Shown: positions 9,544 through 18,188 of the stretch, one piece after another
Layout: the number at the start of each line of letters is the position of its first letter
How positions within the stretch are numbered: position 1 is the first letter of the stretch
DNA from: Spirochaetales bacterium
GTDB taxonomy: Bacteria; Spirochaetota; Spirochaetia; Treponematales; UBA12059
Assembly (NCBI GenBank): GCA_016926955.1
Contig: JAFGNN010000049.1
Span: 1-53,846, forward strand
DNA: 53,846 bases
Reading direction: 5' to 3'
Program-made: the position numbers and the translations under genes
Notes under the pieces: model-generated
What the model was told of the DNA's origin: nothing
Seen by the model: the letters and a program-made list of their open reading frames with translations, nothing else
Database searches by the model: none

Positions 9544-10910
9544 GCAAGCCGACCATCCTCGTCGTCGACGACGAGCCGGGCATAAGGACCACCGTACGGG
9601 AAGTGCTCGAGGACGAGAACTACCGCGTCCTCGTCGCCGAAGACGGTCAGGCCGCCCTCGACACCCTCGAACTGGACCCGGTCGACCTCGTCATCCTCGA
9701 CGTCTGGTTGCCGCGTGTCGGCGGCATGGACGTGCTCGCGAAGATCCGCGAGTCCCGGCCCGGCCTGGAAACCATCGTCATCTCGGGCCACGCGAGCGTG
9801 GACATGGCAGTGCAGGCGCTCAAACTCGGCGCCTTCGATTTCGTCGAAAAGCCCATCAGCCTCGACCGCTTGCTGGCCGCAGTCCGGAACGCCCTCGCCA
9901 TCCGCGAGCTCAGGGCCGAGAACCGCCGCCTGAAGCGGGCGGTCGCCCCGAACCTGGAACTCGTCGGGTCGTCGGCCGCCATGGAAATGGTGCGCTCCCT
10001 CGTGGCCCAGAGCGCGCGCTCCGACGCCCGCGTACTCATCTCGGGCGAGAACGGCACCGGCAAGGAGCTCGTAGCCCGCAGCATCCACGAGCAGTCCGAT
10101 CGCGCGGACGGTCCCTTCGTGGCGGTGAACTGCGCCGCCATCCCGGACACGCTGATAGAGAGCGAGCTGTTCGGGCACGAAAAGGGCGCCTTCACCGACG
10201 CGGCGTCGCGTCGTGTCGGCCGTTTCGAAGCGGCCCGCTCGGGAACGCTGTTCCTGGACGAGGTGGCGGACATGTCGCTCTCCGCGCAGGCGAAAGTCCT
10301 CCGGGCCATACAGGAGCTTCGCTTCGAGCGCGTCGGCGGCGAGGAGACCATCGAGGCGGACGTCCGGGTGATCGCGGCGACCAACAAGGACCTGCAGGCC
10401 GAGATCGCCGCGGGACGCTTCAGGGAAGACCTCTACTTCCGCCTTGCCGTCGTTCCCATATCGATACCGCCCCTCAGGGAGCGGCCCGGCGACGCGGTCG
10501 AGCTTGCCGAGCGCTTCCTCGCCGACTCCGCGCGTCCCGGCTCCCCGCTCCGGACCTTTTCGGTCGAAGCCGCCCGCCTGATCGCAGGCCACCCCTGGCC
10601 GGGCAACGTGCGGGAACTCAGGAATTTCGTTGAGCGCGTCGACGTGCTTTCGGACGAAGGCAGCATCTCCGAAGGAACCGTGGCCCGGCTGCTCGGATCC
10701 GCGAGTCCCCGCTCCGCCAAGGCTTTGATTCCGGACGAGTACCTCGAACTCCCGCTCGCCGCGGCGAAGGATCTGTTCGAACGGAATTATCTTGTTCAAA
10801 AGCTCCGGGACAGCGGTTATACTGTCGCCAAAGCGGCCGAGGCGATCGGGGTATATCCTAGCAACCTCCATGCCAAGATCCGCAAATACGGAATCGGGAC
10901 AAACGAATGA
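9540..10910 (+). CDS. NtrX-like sigma54-dependent response regulator
   Basis: A 456-residue activator: receiver domain (1-120) with phosphoacceptor Asp54 in VILDVWLP and acidic pocket VDDE; AAA+ domain with Walker A GENGTGKE (169-176) and Walker B GTLFLDEVAD; C-terminal Fis-type helix-turn-helix (YTVAKAAEAIGVYPSNLHAKI). The sigma54-contacting loop reads GAFTDA (216-221) rather than GAFTGA; Gly to Asp at position 5 is a known minority variant among such activators and may alter the sigma54 interaction. The GTG start overlaps the kinase stop (GTGA) and the end overlaps lexA (ATGA). It is the likely partner of RpoN encoded upstream. Confidence 0.9.
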   Translation: MSKPTILVVDDEPGIRTTVREVLEDENYRVLVAEDGQAALDTLELDPVDLVILDVWLPRVGGMDVLAKIRESRPGLETIVISGHASVDMAVQALKLGAFDFVEKPISLDRLLAAVRNALAIRELRAENRRLKRAVAPNLELVGSSAAMEMVRSLVAQSARSDARVLISGENGTGKELVARSIHEQSDRADGPFVAVNCAAIPDTLIESELFGHEKGAFTDAASRRVGRFEAARSGTLFLDEVADMSLSAQAKVLRAIQELRFERVGGEETIEADVRVIAATNKDLQAEIAAGRFREDLYFRLAVVPISIPPLRERPGDAVELAERFLADSARPGSPLRTFSVEAARLIAGHPWPGNVRELRNFVERVDVLSDEGSISEGTVARLLGSASPRSAKALIPDEYLELPLAAAKDLFERNYLVQKLRDSGYTVAKAAEAIGVYPSNLHAKIRKYGIGTNE

Positions 10911-11506
10911 AGTCGCTGACCGAACGGCAGAATGAGGTCCTCGCCTTCATCACGGACCACGTGGAGCGGCACTCCTACCCGCCCACCATCCGCGAGATCG
11001 CCGAGCACTTCGGCATTTCCGTCAAGGGCGCCTACGATCACGTGAAGGCGCTCGAGAAGAAGGGCGCGCTCAGGCTCGGGGAAAACCGCTCCCGCGCCAT
11101 GGAGGTCCTCCGGCGCGAACGAACGGAAGGGGACGTCAGGGACGTCCCCCTGCTCGGTTCGGTGGCCGCCGGCAAACCCATCTTCGCGGACGAGAACTTC
11201 GAAGGCTCGGTCCACGTCCCGTGCGAGATGACCCGAAACCGACCCTGCTTCGCCCTCAGGGTGCGCGGTGACTCCATGCGCGACGCGGGCATCCTTGACG
11301 GAGACATCGCCGTCATCGAGGAGCGCCCCCTGGCCACCGACGGCGAGATTGTCGTGGCCATGATCGACGACGCCGTGACCCTCAAGCGCTTCTACAGGGA
11401 GGCCGGCCGCATCAGGCTGGCCGCCGAGAACCCGGCCTACGCCCCAATCTACACCCAGGACGCCCGCGTGCTCGGAAAGCTCCGCGGGGTGATCCGCGTC
11501 TACTGA
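10907..11506 (+). CDS. lexA: SOS repressor LexA
   Basis: A 199-residue repressor and self-cleaving protease. The N-terminal winged helix reads LTERQNEVLAFI and PTIREIAEHFGISVKGAYDHVKALEKKG. The cleavage site is Ala88-Gly89 in LLGSVAAGKPIF. The catalytic dyad is Ser123 (RVRGDSMRDAGI) and Lys160 (DAVTLKRFYR). All elements needed for RecA-stimulated autocleavage are present. It is translationally coupled to the NtrX-like regulator by an ATGA overlap and followed 1 nt later by holA, an unusual placement for an SOS regulator. No own promoter or obvious LexA operator is visible upstream because the preceding sequence is coding. Confidence 0.95.
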   Translation: MKSLTERQNEVLAFITDHVERHSYPPTIREIAEHFGISVKGAYDHVKALEKKGALRLGENRSRAMEVLRRERTEGDVRDVPLLGSVAAGKPIFADENFEGSVHVPCEMTRNRPCFALRVRGDSMRDAGILDGDIAVIEERPLATDGEIVVAMIDDAVTLKRFYREAGRIRLAAENPAYAPIYTQDARVLGKLRGVIRVY

Positions 11507-11507
11507 A

Positions 11508-12518
11508 ATGGCGGTCGAGTCCGTCCTCCTCCTAGCCGGCCCCGAGCTCGGGCGCAGGGACAAGCGCGTCGCCGAGCTCAAGGTTCGCCTCGCCAGGGAA
11601 TGGGGCGAAGCCCCGGAGGAGCACCGCCGCTACGCAGGCGACACCCCGGTGGAGGAACTCCTCGACCTGCTGCGGAACGGGTCGCTCTTCTCGCCCGGGA
11701 AGCTCGTTCTCGTCTTCGACGCCGAGCTCTACAAGGGCAAGGCGACGACGGGACCGCTGGCCGCCTACATCAAGGCGCCGGCGGAACGCACGACGCTCGT
11801 CCTGGTGACCGAAACCTTCGGATTCGACAAGGCCCTCGAGGACGCGGCCGGGAAAGACCGCAAGACCGTCTTCTGGGAACTAAGGGAGGACGAGAAGGAA
11901 CGCCTGGCCCGCGATTGGTTCCGCGGCGCCGGACTGAAAGTCGACGACGAGGCGCTCGACGCCCTGCTCTCGCTGGTCGGAAGCGATTCCGGCACAATCG
12001 AGGCGGAATGCGGCCGGATCGCGGAATTCCTGGGCGGTTCGGGCACCGTCGACGCGCCCACCGTCGAGCAATACGTCGCCCGCACCCGGGGCATCGACGC
12101 GTTCGGCGTCTTCGACCTGATGGCGCGCGGAGAGCTGCAGGCAGCGCTCGAAGCGCTGGACGCCGTGCTCTCGGGAAGGGAAGGATCCGGAGTCGGCATA
12201 CTCGCCGGCCTGCAATGGTCCATGCGCCGCCTCGCGAAGCTGCACGCCCTGACGGGCGAAGGGGTCGCGTTCGACGAAGCTTGCAGGAGGCTCCGGGCCA
12301 CGAGCCGGAAGCAGCTCTCAGGCCTCGACGCGGCCCGGAAGCGCTGGCCGCCCGCCGCCTGCGCGGACCTGGTGGCCTTCGGCACCGATGTCGACCTCGC
12401 CCTCCGATCCGGAGGCGCCGCCTTCGAGCGGCATTTCCTCTCGCTGTACGTCTACGCCTGCTCGGGCAAACGCGCGCCGGTCGAGCTCACGCATGAACCG
12501 GAGACCTTCCCGGACTAG
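11508..12518 (+). CDS. holA: DNA polymerase III subunit delta
   Basis: Clamp-loader delta subunit, which opens the beta sliding clamp. The 336-residue length is typical. The N-terminal AAA-like domain contains ELLDLLRNGSLFSPGKLVLV and a TTLVLVTE strand (delta has no functional P-loop). A middle helical lid has LLSLVGSDSGTIEAECGRI, and the C-terminal collar domain has the AFGVFDLMARGELQAALEALD segment common to HolA. It starts 1 nt after lexA. The stop overlaps by 4 nt the convergent stop of the next gene. Assignment rests on domain order and these conserved segments. Confidence 0.85.
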   Translation: MAVESVLLLAGPELGRRDKRVAELKVRLAREWGEAPEEHRRYAGDTPVEELLDLLRNGSLFSPGKLVLVFDAELYKGKATTGPLAAYIKAPAERTTLVLVTETFGFDKALEDAAGKDRKTVFWELREDEKERLARDWFRGAGLKVDDEALDALLSLVGSDSGTIEAECGRIAEFLGGSGTVDAPTVEQYVARTRGIDAFGVFDLMARGELQAALEALDAVLSGREGSGVGILAGLQWSMRRLAKLHALTGEGVAFDEACRRLRATSRKQLSGLDAARKRWPPAACADLVAFGTDVDLALRSGGAAFERHFLSLYVYACSGKRAPVELTHEPETFPD

Positions 12519-13207
12519 GCCCAGTCCCCAAACCGCATGACGAAGCGGAAGCGCTTCCGGACGAACAGGATGGACGCGTCAGCGCGGTACTCGAGCGAGG
12601 CTATGACGAGCTCGCCTCCCGGCCCGCGCGCGTAGCGTATGATCGCCTCCATCCCGGAAACCGCCATCGGCAGCTGGACCCAGGTCTGGCGCGCGTACAA
12701 CGGCTGCCCCGACTCATCCGCGACGAGCAGGCCCTTCACCCGGGTCTTCCCGTCCCCGGAAAGCTCGTACGGCGTGAAAAGCCGAGTCGCCCCGACGTCC
12801 ACGGCCTGGTAGGGGGCCGAAACGATGCGGCCTTCCTGGAAGCCAGGATCGAAAGGCGTGGCGCTGAAACCCTCGCCCCACGCGGGGGGGCCGTCGCCGG
12901 AACCGCTTTTCTCGAGACGCTTCCGCCACGTCTCGGTCACGTCCTCCCCGTTCTTGCTGGCGGAGACGACCGTGCTGCGAGCGGTGCCTCCGGACCAGTC
13001 GACGCGGGTGTCGACCTCCTCCCACGAACTCACCGCTCCGTCCCCGTCGAGCTCCTCGATCCGCCATGACACGCGGCGCGCCTGGAGCGAAAGCCCGCGC
13101 GCGTAGTCCGATACGGCGCGGTCCCAGGCCTCATCCGCGCGGGCGGCTGGAGGGCAAAGCCCAGAAACCAGGAGGCAAAGGAGCGCCGTTACGCCGAAGT
13201 GTCGCAT
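12515..13207 (-). CDS. Exported protein of unknown function
   Basis: A 230-residue protein with a clear Sec signal peptide (MRHFGVTALLCLLVSGLCPP, likely cleavage after AARA). The mature part is rich in predicted beta strands with alternating polar residues (ARRVSWRIEELDGDG, STVVSASKNGEDVTETW, TRVKGLLVADESGQPLYARQ), reminiscent of periplasmic LolA/LppX-like half-barrels, but I cannot assign a family. The ATG at 13207 has GAGGGA upstream and gives a complete signal peptide. It is convergent with holA and divergent from the GGDEF-EAL gene, whose start is 62 nt away, so the two may share a control region. Confidence 0.75.
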   Translation of the reverse strand: MRHFGVTALLCLLVSGLCPPAARADEAWDRAVSDYARGLSLQARRVSWRIEELDGDGAVSSWEEVDTRVDWSGGTARSTVVSASKNGEDVTETWRKRLEKSGSGDGPPAWGEGFSATPFDPGFQEGRIVSAPYQAVDVGATRLFTPYELSGDGKTRVKGLLVADESGQPLYARQTWVQLPMAVSGMEAIIRYARGPGGELVIASLEYRADASILFVRKRFRFVMRFGDWA

Positions 13208-13269
13208 TCCCTCAAGTATATCGCCGGGATTGCCGATGCGAACAGGGAACGCCTGTGTACGGAGCCCCA

Positions 13270-15006
13270 ATGAGCGGAACCTTTGACGAAGCCGGAGGGC
13301 GACGGGCCGAGCCCGTTTCGGAAACGAGAATCGGCACGGATCGTCCGGACGGCGGAACGGAATTCCGCCTCGCGAGACGGCTGCTCGACCTGATGCCGGA
13401 CGGCGCCTTTTTCGCCGACGAGCGGTTCACGCTCGCCTGGACCAACCCGGCGCTCGGCAGGGTGGCCGGCCTGCCCTCCTTCGAACTCGTGGACGCGGAC
13501 CTGGACGCGCTGTTCCCCGAGAGCGACCACGAGGGACGCGCCCTCGAAGCGCGCAACGCCCTCGCGACGATGGGCCACTGGCGCGGCGTGATCCGACGGA
13601 GGGACCGCAGGGGCGCGGCGCGGGGCTACGAGCTGGCCGTCTCGGCGCTCCGCGACGAGAACGGACGCCGTTGGTACGCCGGCCACCTCCGCGACCTGTC
13701 CTCGGTCGACCGCGCCCGTGAACGCCTCGAATACAGCGCGAGCCACGACGCCCTGACCGGGCTGCCCAACCGCGAGCTCTTCGCCTCCGGCCTCGAGACC
13801 CTCATCTCGGCTCCCGGCCGCCCGAGCTTCGCGGTCGCCCTCATCGACCTCGACAACTTCAAGCGCATCAACACCGAGCTCTCGCGAGAGGACGGCGACC
13901 GCATCCTCAAGGCCGTGGCCGACCGGCTCTCGGCGGTCGTCCGCTCCGGCGACTTCCTCGCGCGCTCCGGCGGTGACGAGTTCAGCCTGATCGTACGGCT
14001 CGAGAGCGACCAGGACGGCGCCGAGGCCGCCCAGCGCATACTCGGCGCGTTTTCCGAACCATTCGACGCCGGCGGGAAATCCATACACGCGCGCGCGAGC
14101 ATGGGTCTGGCACGCTTCCCCGAGCATGGAGCCGACGCCCGCACGCTCATGGCGAACGCCGACCTGGCCTTGCAGGCCAGCAAGGACCGGGGGCGCTCGG
14201 CGCTCAACTTCTATCGTCCCGACATCGACCTCGAGCTGCGTGACCGCGCCTTCCTCGAGGACAGCCTCCGCGACGCCCTCGACCGGAGCAAGCTGTCCGT
14301 CCACTACCAACCCGTCATCGACGTAGCCACCGGCGAACTGGTCAGCGTCGAGGCCCTGGCCCGCTGGTATCACGCGGGCCAGGGCTCGATATCGCCGGAA
14401 CGGTTCATTCCCGTAGCGGAGCGCTCCGGCATGATCGGCGAACTCGGCGAACAGGTGCTCCGTACCGCCTGCCGGCAGGGAGGCGCCTGGTCGGTGGTCG
14501 GCGGTCCCGACCTGCGGGTGGCCTTCAACGTCTCGCCGATCCAGCTCAAGGATCCGGGCTTCGTCGATTCCCTCGCGGCGGCCCTGCTCGAGACCGGCGT
14601 AGATCCGTCGCGCCTCTCGATCGAGATAACCGAAAGCACCATCTGCGACGACCTCGAGGACGCCGCCCGCGTGCTTTCGCGCATCAAGTCGCTCGGCTTG
14701 TCGATCTCGGTGGACGACTTCGGAACGGGCTATTCGTCGCTGGCCTACATCAAGAACCTGCCCATCGACGTGGTCAAGATAGACCGCGAATTCATCCGCG
14801 ACATCGAGACCAACGAACGCGCTTTCGCGATCGTGGAAAGCGTGGTCCGACTCTCGCACGAGATGGGCATCAAGGTGATTGCCGAGGGCGTCGAGAATCC
14901 CACCCAGTTCGAGCTGCTCCGCAACGTCGGTTGCGACTGCGCCCAGGGTTTCCTCTTCAGCCGCGCGCTTCCGGCGTCGGAGCTCGAGTACCTGTTCTAC
15001 GGCTGA
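13270..15006 (+). CDS. PAS-GGDEF-EAL cyclic di-GMP turnover protein
   Basis: A 578-residue soluble protein. A PAS-like N-terminal domain (about 40-155: FFADERFTLAWTNPALGRV) is followed by a GGDEF domain with the signature intact (SGGDEF, residues 234-238) and an EAL domain with E361-A362-L363 in SVEALARW. The other EAL metal/catalytic motifs are visible: FNVSPIQL, EITEST, VDDFGTGYSSL, VKIDREFI, IAEGVEN. Both cyclase and phosphodiesterase activities look possible; many such hybrids use only one. No membrane segment is present, so the PAS domain probably senses a cytoplasmic cue. The ATG start is weakly preceded by GGAG; a GTG five codons upstream is an alternative. Confidence 0.9.
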   Translation: MSGTFDEAGGRRAEPVSETRIGTDRPDGGTEFRLARRLLDLMPDGAFFADERFTLAWTNPALGRVAGLPSFELVDADLDALFPESDHEGRALEARNALATMGHWRGVIRRRDRRGAARGYELAVSALRDENGRRWYAGHLRDLSSVDRARERLEYSASHDALTGLPNRELFASGLETLISAPGRPSFAVALIDLDNFKRINTELSREDGDRILKAVADRLSAVVRSGDFLARSGGDEFSLIVRLESDQDGAEAAQRILGAFSEPFDAGGKSIHARASMGLARFPEHGADARTLMANADLALQASKDRGRSALNFYRPDIDLELRDRAFLEDSLRDALDRSKLSVHYQPVIDVATGELVSVEALARWYHAGQGSISPERFIPVAERSGMIGELGEQVLRTACRQGGAWSVVGGPDLRVAFNVSPIQLKDPGFVDSLAAALLETGVDPSRLSIEITESTICDDLEDAARVLSRIKSLGLSISVDDFGTGYSSLAYIKNLPIDVVKIDREFIRDIETNERAFAIVESVVRLSHEMGIKVIAEGVENPTQFELLRNVGCDCAQGFLFSRALPASELEYLFYG

Positions 15007-15009
15007 GCG

Positions 15010-15058
15010 TCAAGGGCGCTCCGCGCCATTGACGGCGCCGAAGCCAATGGCTTCGGCG
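15010..15058. terminator. Two tandem hairpins between convergent genes
   Basis: GTCAAgGGCGC-TCC-GCGCCaTTGAC (15010-15033) is followed directly by a perfect 10-bp stem CGCCGAAGCC-AAT-GGCTTCGGCG (15036-15058). No T tract follows on either strand. The position between the stops of the GGDEF-EAL gene (+) and the GH13 gene (-) suggests bidirectional termination or mRNA 3' end protection. Confidence 0.55.
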
Positions 15059-15079
15059 ATCTCCCCAACCGGCAACCCT

Positions 15080-16729
15080 TCACGCTTCGGGATATTTACG
15101 CTCGGCCGGGGCCAGCAGCAGGACCTCGCAGGGGGACAGGACCGCGGTTCCGGCTTGAATCCGCGCGCCCGGTTCGCGGTGCGTGCCGAGCAGGACCGAT
15201 CCGTCCGAGGGCAATTCAGCGCGCCGCGCCTTCGCGTCGAAGTTGAGGATCACGAGGACGCGCCCCTCGCCGGACACGCCGCCTTCGCCGCGCCGTTCGT
15301 ACGCGAGCACGCCGGGATCGTCGCCCAGGAACGCGAGGCTTCCGAGCGCGAGCTCGGGTCGCGAACGCCTGAGCGCGATCATCGAGACGTAGAACGAAAG
15401 CACCGAGCCCGGGTCGCGCAGTTCCCTCTCGACGTTCCGCTCCCGCCACCCGCGCTCCAGGGGCAACCATGGGGTTCCGGTGGTGAATCCGGCGTTTTGC
15501 GACGAATCCCACTGCATGGGCGTGCGCTCCGGATCCCGGCCGTAGGCGCGGAGAGGCCAGGTCGCGATTCCGAGCGGATCGCGGAGCTGCCCGCGCGGAG
15601 GATAGCCGCCCTCCATGCCGAGCTCCTCGCCGTAGTAGAGGAAAGGACTGCCGCGGAGCGTGAGCAGCATGGCCGCCGCGACCTTGGCGCGCGCGTCGGT
15701 GTAGCCGGCCTTGCGGTAGCGCCTCGCATGCCGAATCTGGTCGTGGTTCGACAGGGTGAAGTTCGGCCAGGCGCCCTCAGGAAGCGCCGCATACCAGGCG
15801 CGCGCCGAGTCGCGGAAGGCCTTGGCGCTCCAGGGCCTGAAGAGGAAGTCGAAATTGAAGGCCATGTGGAGGCCTTCGCCGCGTTCGCCATGGCACGCCG
15901 CCGCCAGGGAGGCGTCGCGGCCATGGGTCTCGCCGACGAGCACCCGATCGCCCCGCTCGTCGGCGACCTTCCTGAGCTCCGCAAGGGCTCCGAACACCTC
16001 GGGCCGGTTCCGGTCATAGACATGCCGCTGGAAGAGGTCGAGCGGCTTCCACGAGAAGGGGTTCGAGCGGAGCTCCGCGTCCTTGAAATACGCGGTGGCT
16101 ACGTCGAGCCGGAAACCGTCCACCCCGAGCTCGAACCAGAAGCGGAGGATATCGGCGAACTCGGCGGGCACGGCGGGATTCCGCCAGTCGAGCTCCGGTT
16201 GGTGGCGGGTGAAGGTACCGAGGTAGAGCTCGTCGGTGGCAGCGTTCTCGAACCAGGCGGACCGCAGTTCGAAGAGACACTTCCAGTTGTTCGGCGGCAC
16301 GGGACGGCCGAGCGCGTTCCGACGGGCGATCGGATGCCAGAGGTACCAGGAATGGCGGGGATTCGCGCGCGACGCGCGCGCCTCGACGAACCACGGATGC
16401 TCCTCGCTCGTATGGTTCGCCACAAGGTCCAGGAGCACGCGGATGCCAAGGCGGTGCGCTTCGTCGACGAGGGCCCGGCAATCATCGAGGGAGCCGAAGA
16501 GCGGGTCGACGTCGCGGTAATCTGCCACGTCGTAGCCGAAGTCCTTCATGGGGCTCTTGAAAAAGGGGCTGATCCAGAGCGCGTCGACACCGAGGCTGGC
16601 GAGATAGGGCAAGCGCGAGCGGATCCCGGGAAGGTCGCCGACCCCGTCGCCGTCCGAATCCATGAAGGATCGCGGGTAGATCTGGTAGAACACCGCGCGC
16701 TTCCACCACTCCCGGTCGACGCCAGTCAT
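15080..16729 (-). CDS. GH13 alpha-glucosidase / oligo-1,6-glucosidase-like
   Basis: A 549-residue glycoside hydrolase family 13 enzyme without signal peptide, so cytoplasmic. The four conserved regions are present: DLVANHTSEEHPWF (I), DGFRLDV with nucleophile Asp209 (II), LVGETHGRD with acid/base Glu267 (III) and LSNHDQ with Asp330 (IV). The QIYPRSF start and QPELDWRNPAV segment are typical of alpha-glucosidases acting on small oligosaccharides. Exact linkage preference cannot be read from sequence. ATG at 16729 is preceded by GGAAGGA and overlaps the ferredoxin stop (ATGA). It is the last gene of a diguanylate cyclase-ferredoxin-glucosidase operon. Confidence 0.9.
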   Translation of the reverse strand: MTGVDREWWKRAVFYQIYPRSFMDSDGDGVGDLPGIRSRLPYLASLGVDALWISPFFKSPMKDFGYDVADYRDVDPLFGSLDDCRALVDEAHRLGIRVLLDLVANHTSEEHPWFVEARASRANPRHSWYLWHPIARRNALGRPVPPNNWKCLFELRSAWFENAATDELYLGTFTRHQPELDWRNPAVPAEFADILRFWFELGVDGFRLDVATAYFKDAELRSNPFSWKPLDLFQRHVYDRNRPEVFGALAELRKVADERGDRVLVGETHGRDASLAAACHGERGEGLHMAFNFDFLFRPWSAKAFRDSARAWYAALPEGAWPNFTLSNHDQIRHARRYRKAGYTDARAKVAAAMLLTLRGSPFLYYGEELGMEGGYPPRGQLRDPLGIATWPLRAYGRDPERTPMQWDSSQNAGFTTGTPWLPLERGWRERNVERELRDPGSVLSFYVSMIALRRSRPELALGSLAFLGDDPGVLAYERRGEGGVSGEGRVLVILNFDAKARRAELPSDGSVLLGTHREPGARIQAGTAVLSPCEVLLLAPAERKYPEA

Positions 16730-17067
16730 TCCTTCCCCCTGTGTCCGCCGAGCCCCTCCCGTCCCGGTTTGCCGGAGTCGAGGATCTCGAATTCGATGTC
16801 GCGCGCCGCGCGCGCCTGGCAGGCCAGCCGGTCCCCGGGCGGCGCCTTCACGGCCTCGAGCCGCTCCCGCTCCGAAGTTCCGATCGCGGAAAGGCCCGCC
16901 GCATCGCCGGCTACGCGGATCCGGCAGGTGCCACAGTATGCGATGCCGCCGCAATCGTGGCGTATGGGGACATCGGCGAGGAGCAGCGAGGAGAGCACGC
17001 TGCGCGCGGGAGAGTTCTCCACGACGCGGACGGTCCCGTCGTCGGCTTTCGCGATGAGGCGGCTCAA
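16726..17067 (-). CDS. 2Fe-2S ferredoxin domain protein
   Basis: A 113-residue protein with the cluster ligands Cys39-x5-Cys45-x2-Cys48 and Cys83 (HDCGGIAYCGTC and LACQ), the spacing of adrenodoxin/Isc-type 2Fe-2S ferredoxins rather than the Cx4C of plant type. The N-terminal strand pair (LIAKADDGTVRVVEN) and helix (SVLSSLLL) fit the beta-grasp fold. The likely start is the TTG at 17067 overlapping the cyclase stop (TTGA) with GGGAG upstream; no ATG is available. It also overlaps the downstream glucosidase by ATGA. Electron partner unknown; no reductase is nearby. Confidence 0.8.
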   Translation of the reverse strand: MSRLIAKADDGTVRVVENSPARSVLSSLLLADVPIRHDCGGIAYCGTCRIRVAGDAAGLSAIGTSERERLEAVKAPPGDRLACQARAARDIEFEILDSGKPGREGLGGHRGKE

Positions 17068-18122
17068 GGGCTCCCCGCGACGGTGACGCGGTTGCGGCCG
17101 GATTGCTTCGACTGGTAGAGGGCTTTGTCCGCCCGGTCGATCAGGTTGCGCCCGGAAATGTCGTGGCCGGGCAGGTAGCGCGCGACGCCGACGGATACCG
17201 TTACCTGGAGGGAAAGCCCTTCGTACTCCGTGCGGGCGGATTCGATGGCCGCCCGGACGCGCTCGGCTACCGCCAGGGCGCGCGCGTCGTCGGCGTCGGG
17301 CAGGAGCACGCAGAACTCCTCGCCGCCGTACCGGGCCGCAAGGTCGCTGGGGCGCACGCTCTCGCGCAGGGTGCGGGCGACCTGCTTCAGCACCGCGTCG
17401 CCGCAGGAATGCCCGTAGGTGTCGTTGAACTGCTTGAAGTGGTCTATGTCGAGCATGAGGACCGAGAGATCCTTGCCGCGCTCGGCGGCCTTCTCCATTC
17501 GCTCCAGCAGCACCGTGTAGAAATAGTGCTTCAGCTTGAGCTTGGTCATCATGTCGGTCGTGGTCAGCTCGAAGAGGAAGGCGTTGTGGACGGCGCCGGC
17601 GGCCAGGTCCGCGATGGCGAGCAACTGGCTCAGCTCGTAGTCGCTGAAGCTTTCGCTGTCGATGCGGTCGCCGAGCAGGATGACGCCGTTCACCGCCCCC
17701 TTGGCCTTGAGCGGCACGACCAGGTCCGGGCCGAGGGAGCGCAGCGCGGGAAGCTCGGCCGCCTCGGGCACGCGCGAGATGAGCTCGCCGTAGCGGTAAA
17801 CCCCGGCCTCGCGGGCGAGGAAGCGGACGAGCTCGTGATCCTCCGGGAAGCTGTAGTCGATATTCTGGTCTATCTCGAAGCCTTTGAAGTTCCGGTACAG
17901 CGAGAAGGTGGGCGACTCGAGCCCCTTCTTCGAGAAGAGGCCAGCCTTGACGACACGCAGCTGCCCCATGATGGTGAAGAGTATCGAGTCTATGAGGATC
18001 GGATACTCGAGCGTGGAGTTGAGGCTCTTCGATATCTCGAGCAGCTGCTCGAGGTCGTAGATGCGCTTCTCGCAGGCGGCCCGGGCCGCTTCGGGACCGG
18101 CGGACCAATCGATTGCCGTCAC
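17064..18122 (-). CDS. GAF-GGDEF diguanylate cyclase
   Basis: A 352-residue cytoplasmic cyclase making c-di-GMP from two GTP. The N-terminal helix (EKRIYDLEQLLEISKSL) and GAF domain (about 35-185) lead through the linker TTTDMMTKLKLKHYF into a GGDEF domain with active-site GGEEF (266-270). An inhibitory RxxD site (RPSD, 257-260) lies the usual distance upstream, so product inhibition is expected. I chose GTG at 18122 because GGAGAGGG precedes it; an in-frame ATG seven codons upstream (18143) has no ribosome site but lies 6 nt after a perfect TATAAT, so a leaderless start there is an alternative. First gene of the cyclase-ferredoxin-glucosidase operon. Confidence 0.88.
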   Translation of the reverse strand: MTAIDWSAGPEAARAACEKRIYDLEQLLEISKSLNSTLEYPILIDSILFTIMGQLRVVKAGLFSKKGLESPTFSLYRNFKGFEIDQNIDYSFPEDHELVRFLAREAGVYRYGELISRVPEAAELPALRSLGPDLVVPLKAKGAVNGVILLGDRIDSESFSDYELSQLLAIADLAAGAVHNAFLFELTTTDMMTKLKLKHYFYTVLLERMEKAAERGKDLSVLMLDIDHFKQFNDTYGHSCGDAVLKQVARTLRESVRPSDLAARYGGEEFCVLLPDADDARALAVAERVRAAIESARTEYEGLSLQVTVSVGVARYLPGHDISGRNLIDRADKALYQSKQSGRNRVTVAGSP

Positions 18123-18149
18123 TCCCGTTCCCTCTCCATGCATGGACCG

Positions 18150-18155
18150 ATTATA
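18150..18155 (-). promoter_or_regulatory. -10 element TATAAT for the diguanylate cyclase operon
   Basis: A perfect minus-strand TATAAT. It ends 6 nt before an in-frame ATG and 27 nt before the preferred GTG. The -35 region (TAGCGA at 17-nt spacing) is poor, so an activator may be needed. Confidence 0.45.
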
Positions 18156-18188
18156 GGCGAAATTCCCGCGCGTCGCTACGGCGAGCCG

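Noticed and set aside
10860-10906. LexA operator or separate promoter for lexA
   Set aside because: The sequence is the coding end of the NtrX-like gene with an ATGA overlap; I see no palindrome of a known LexA box type.
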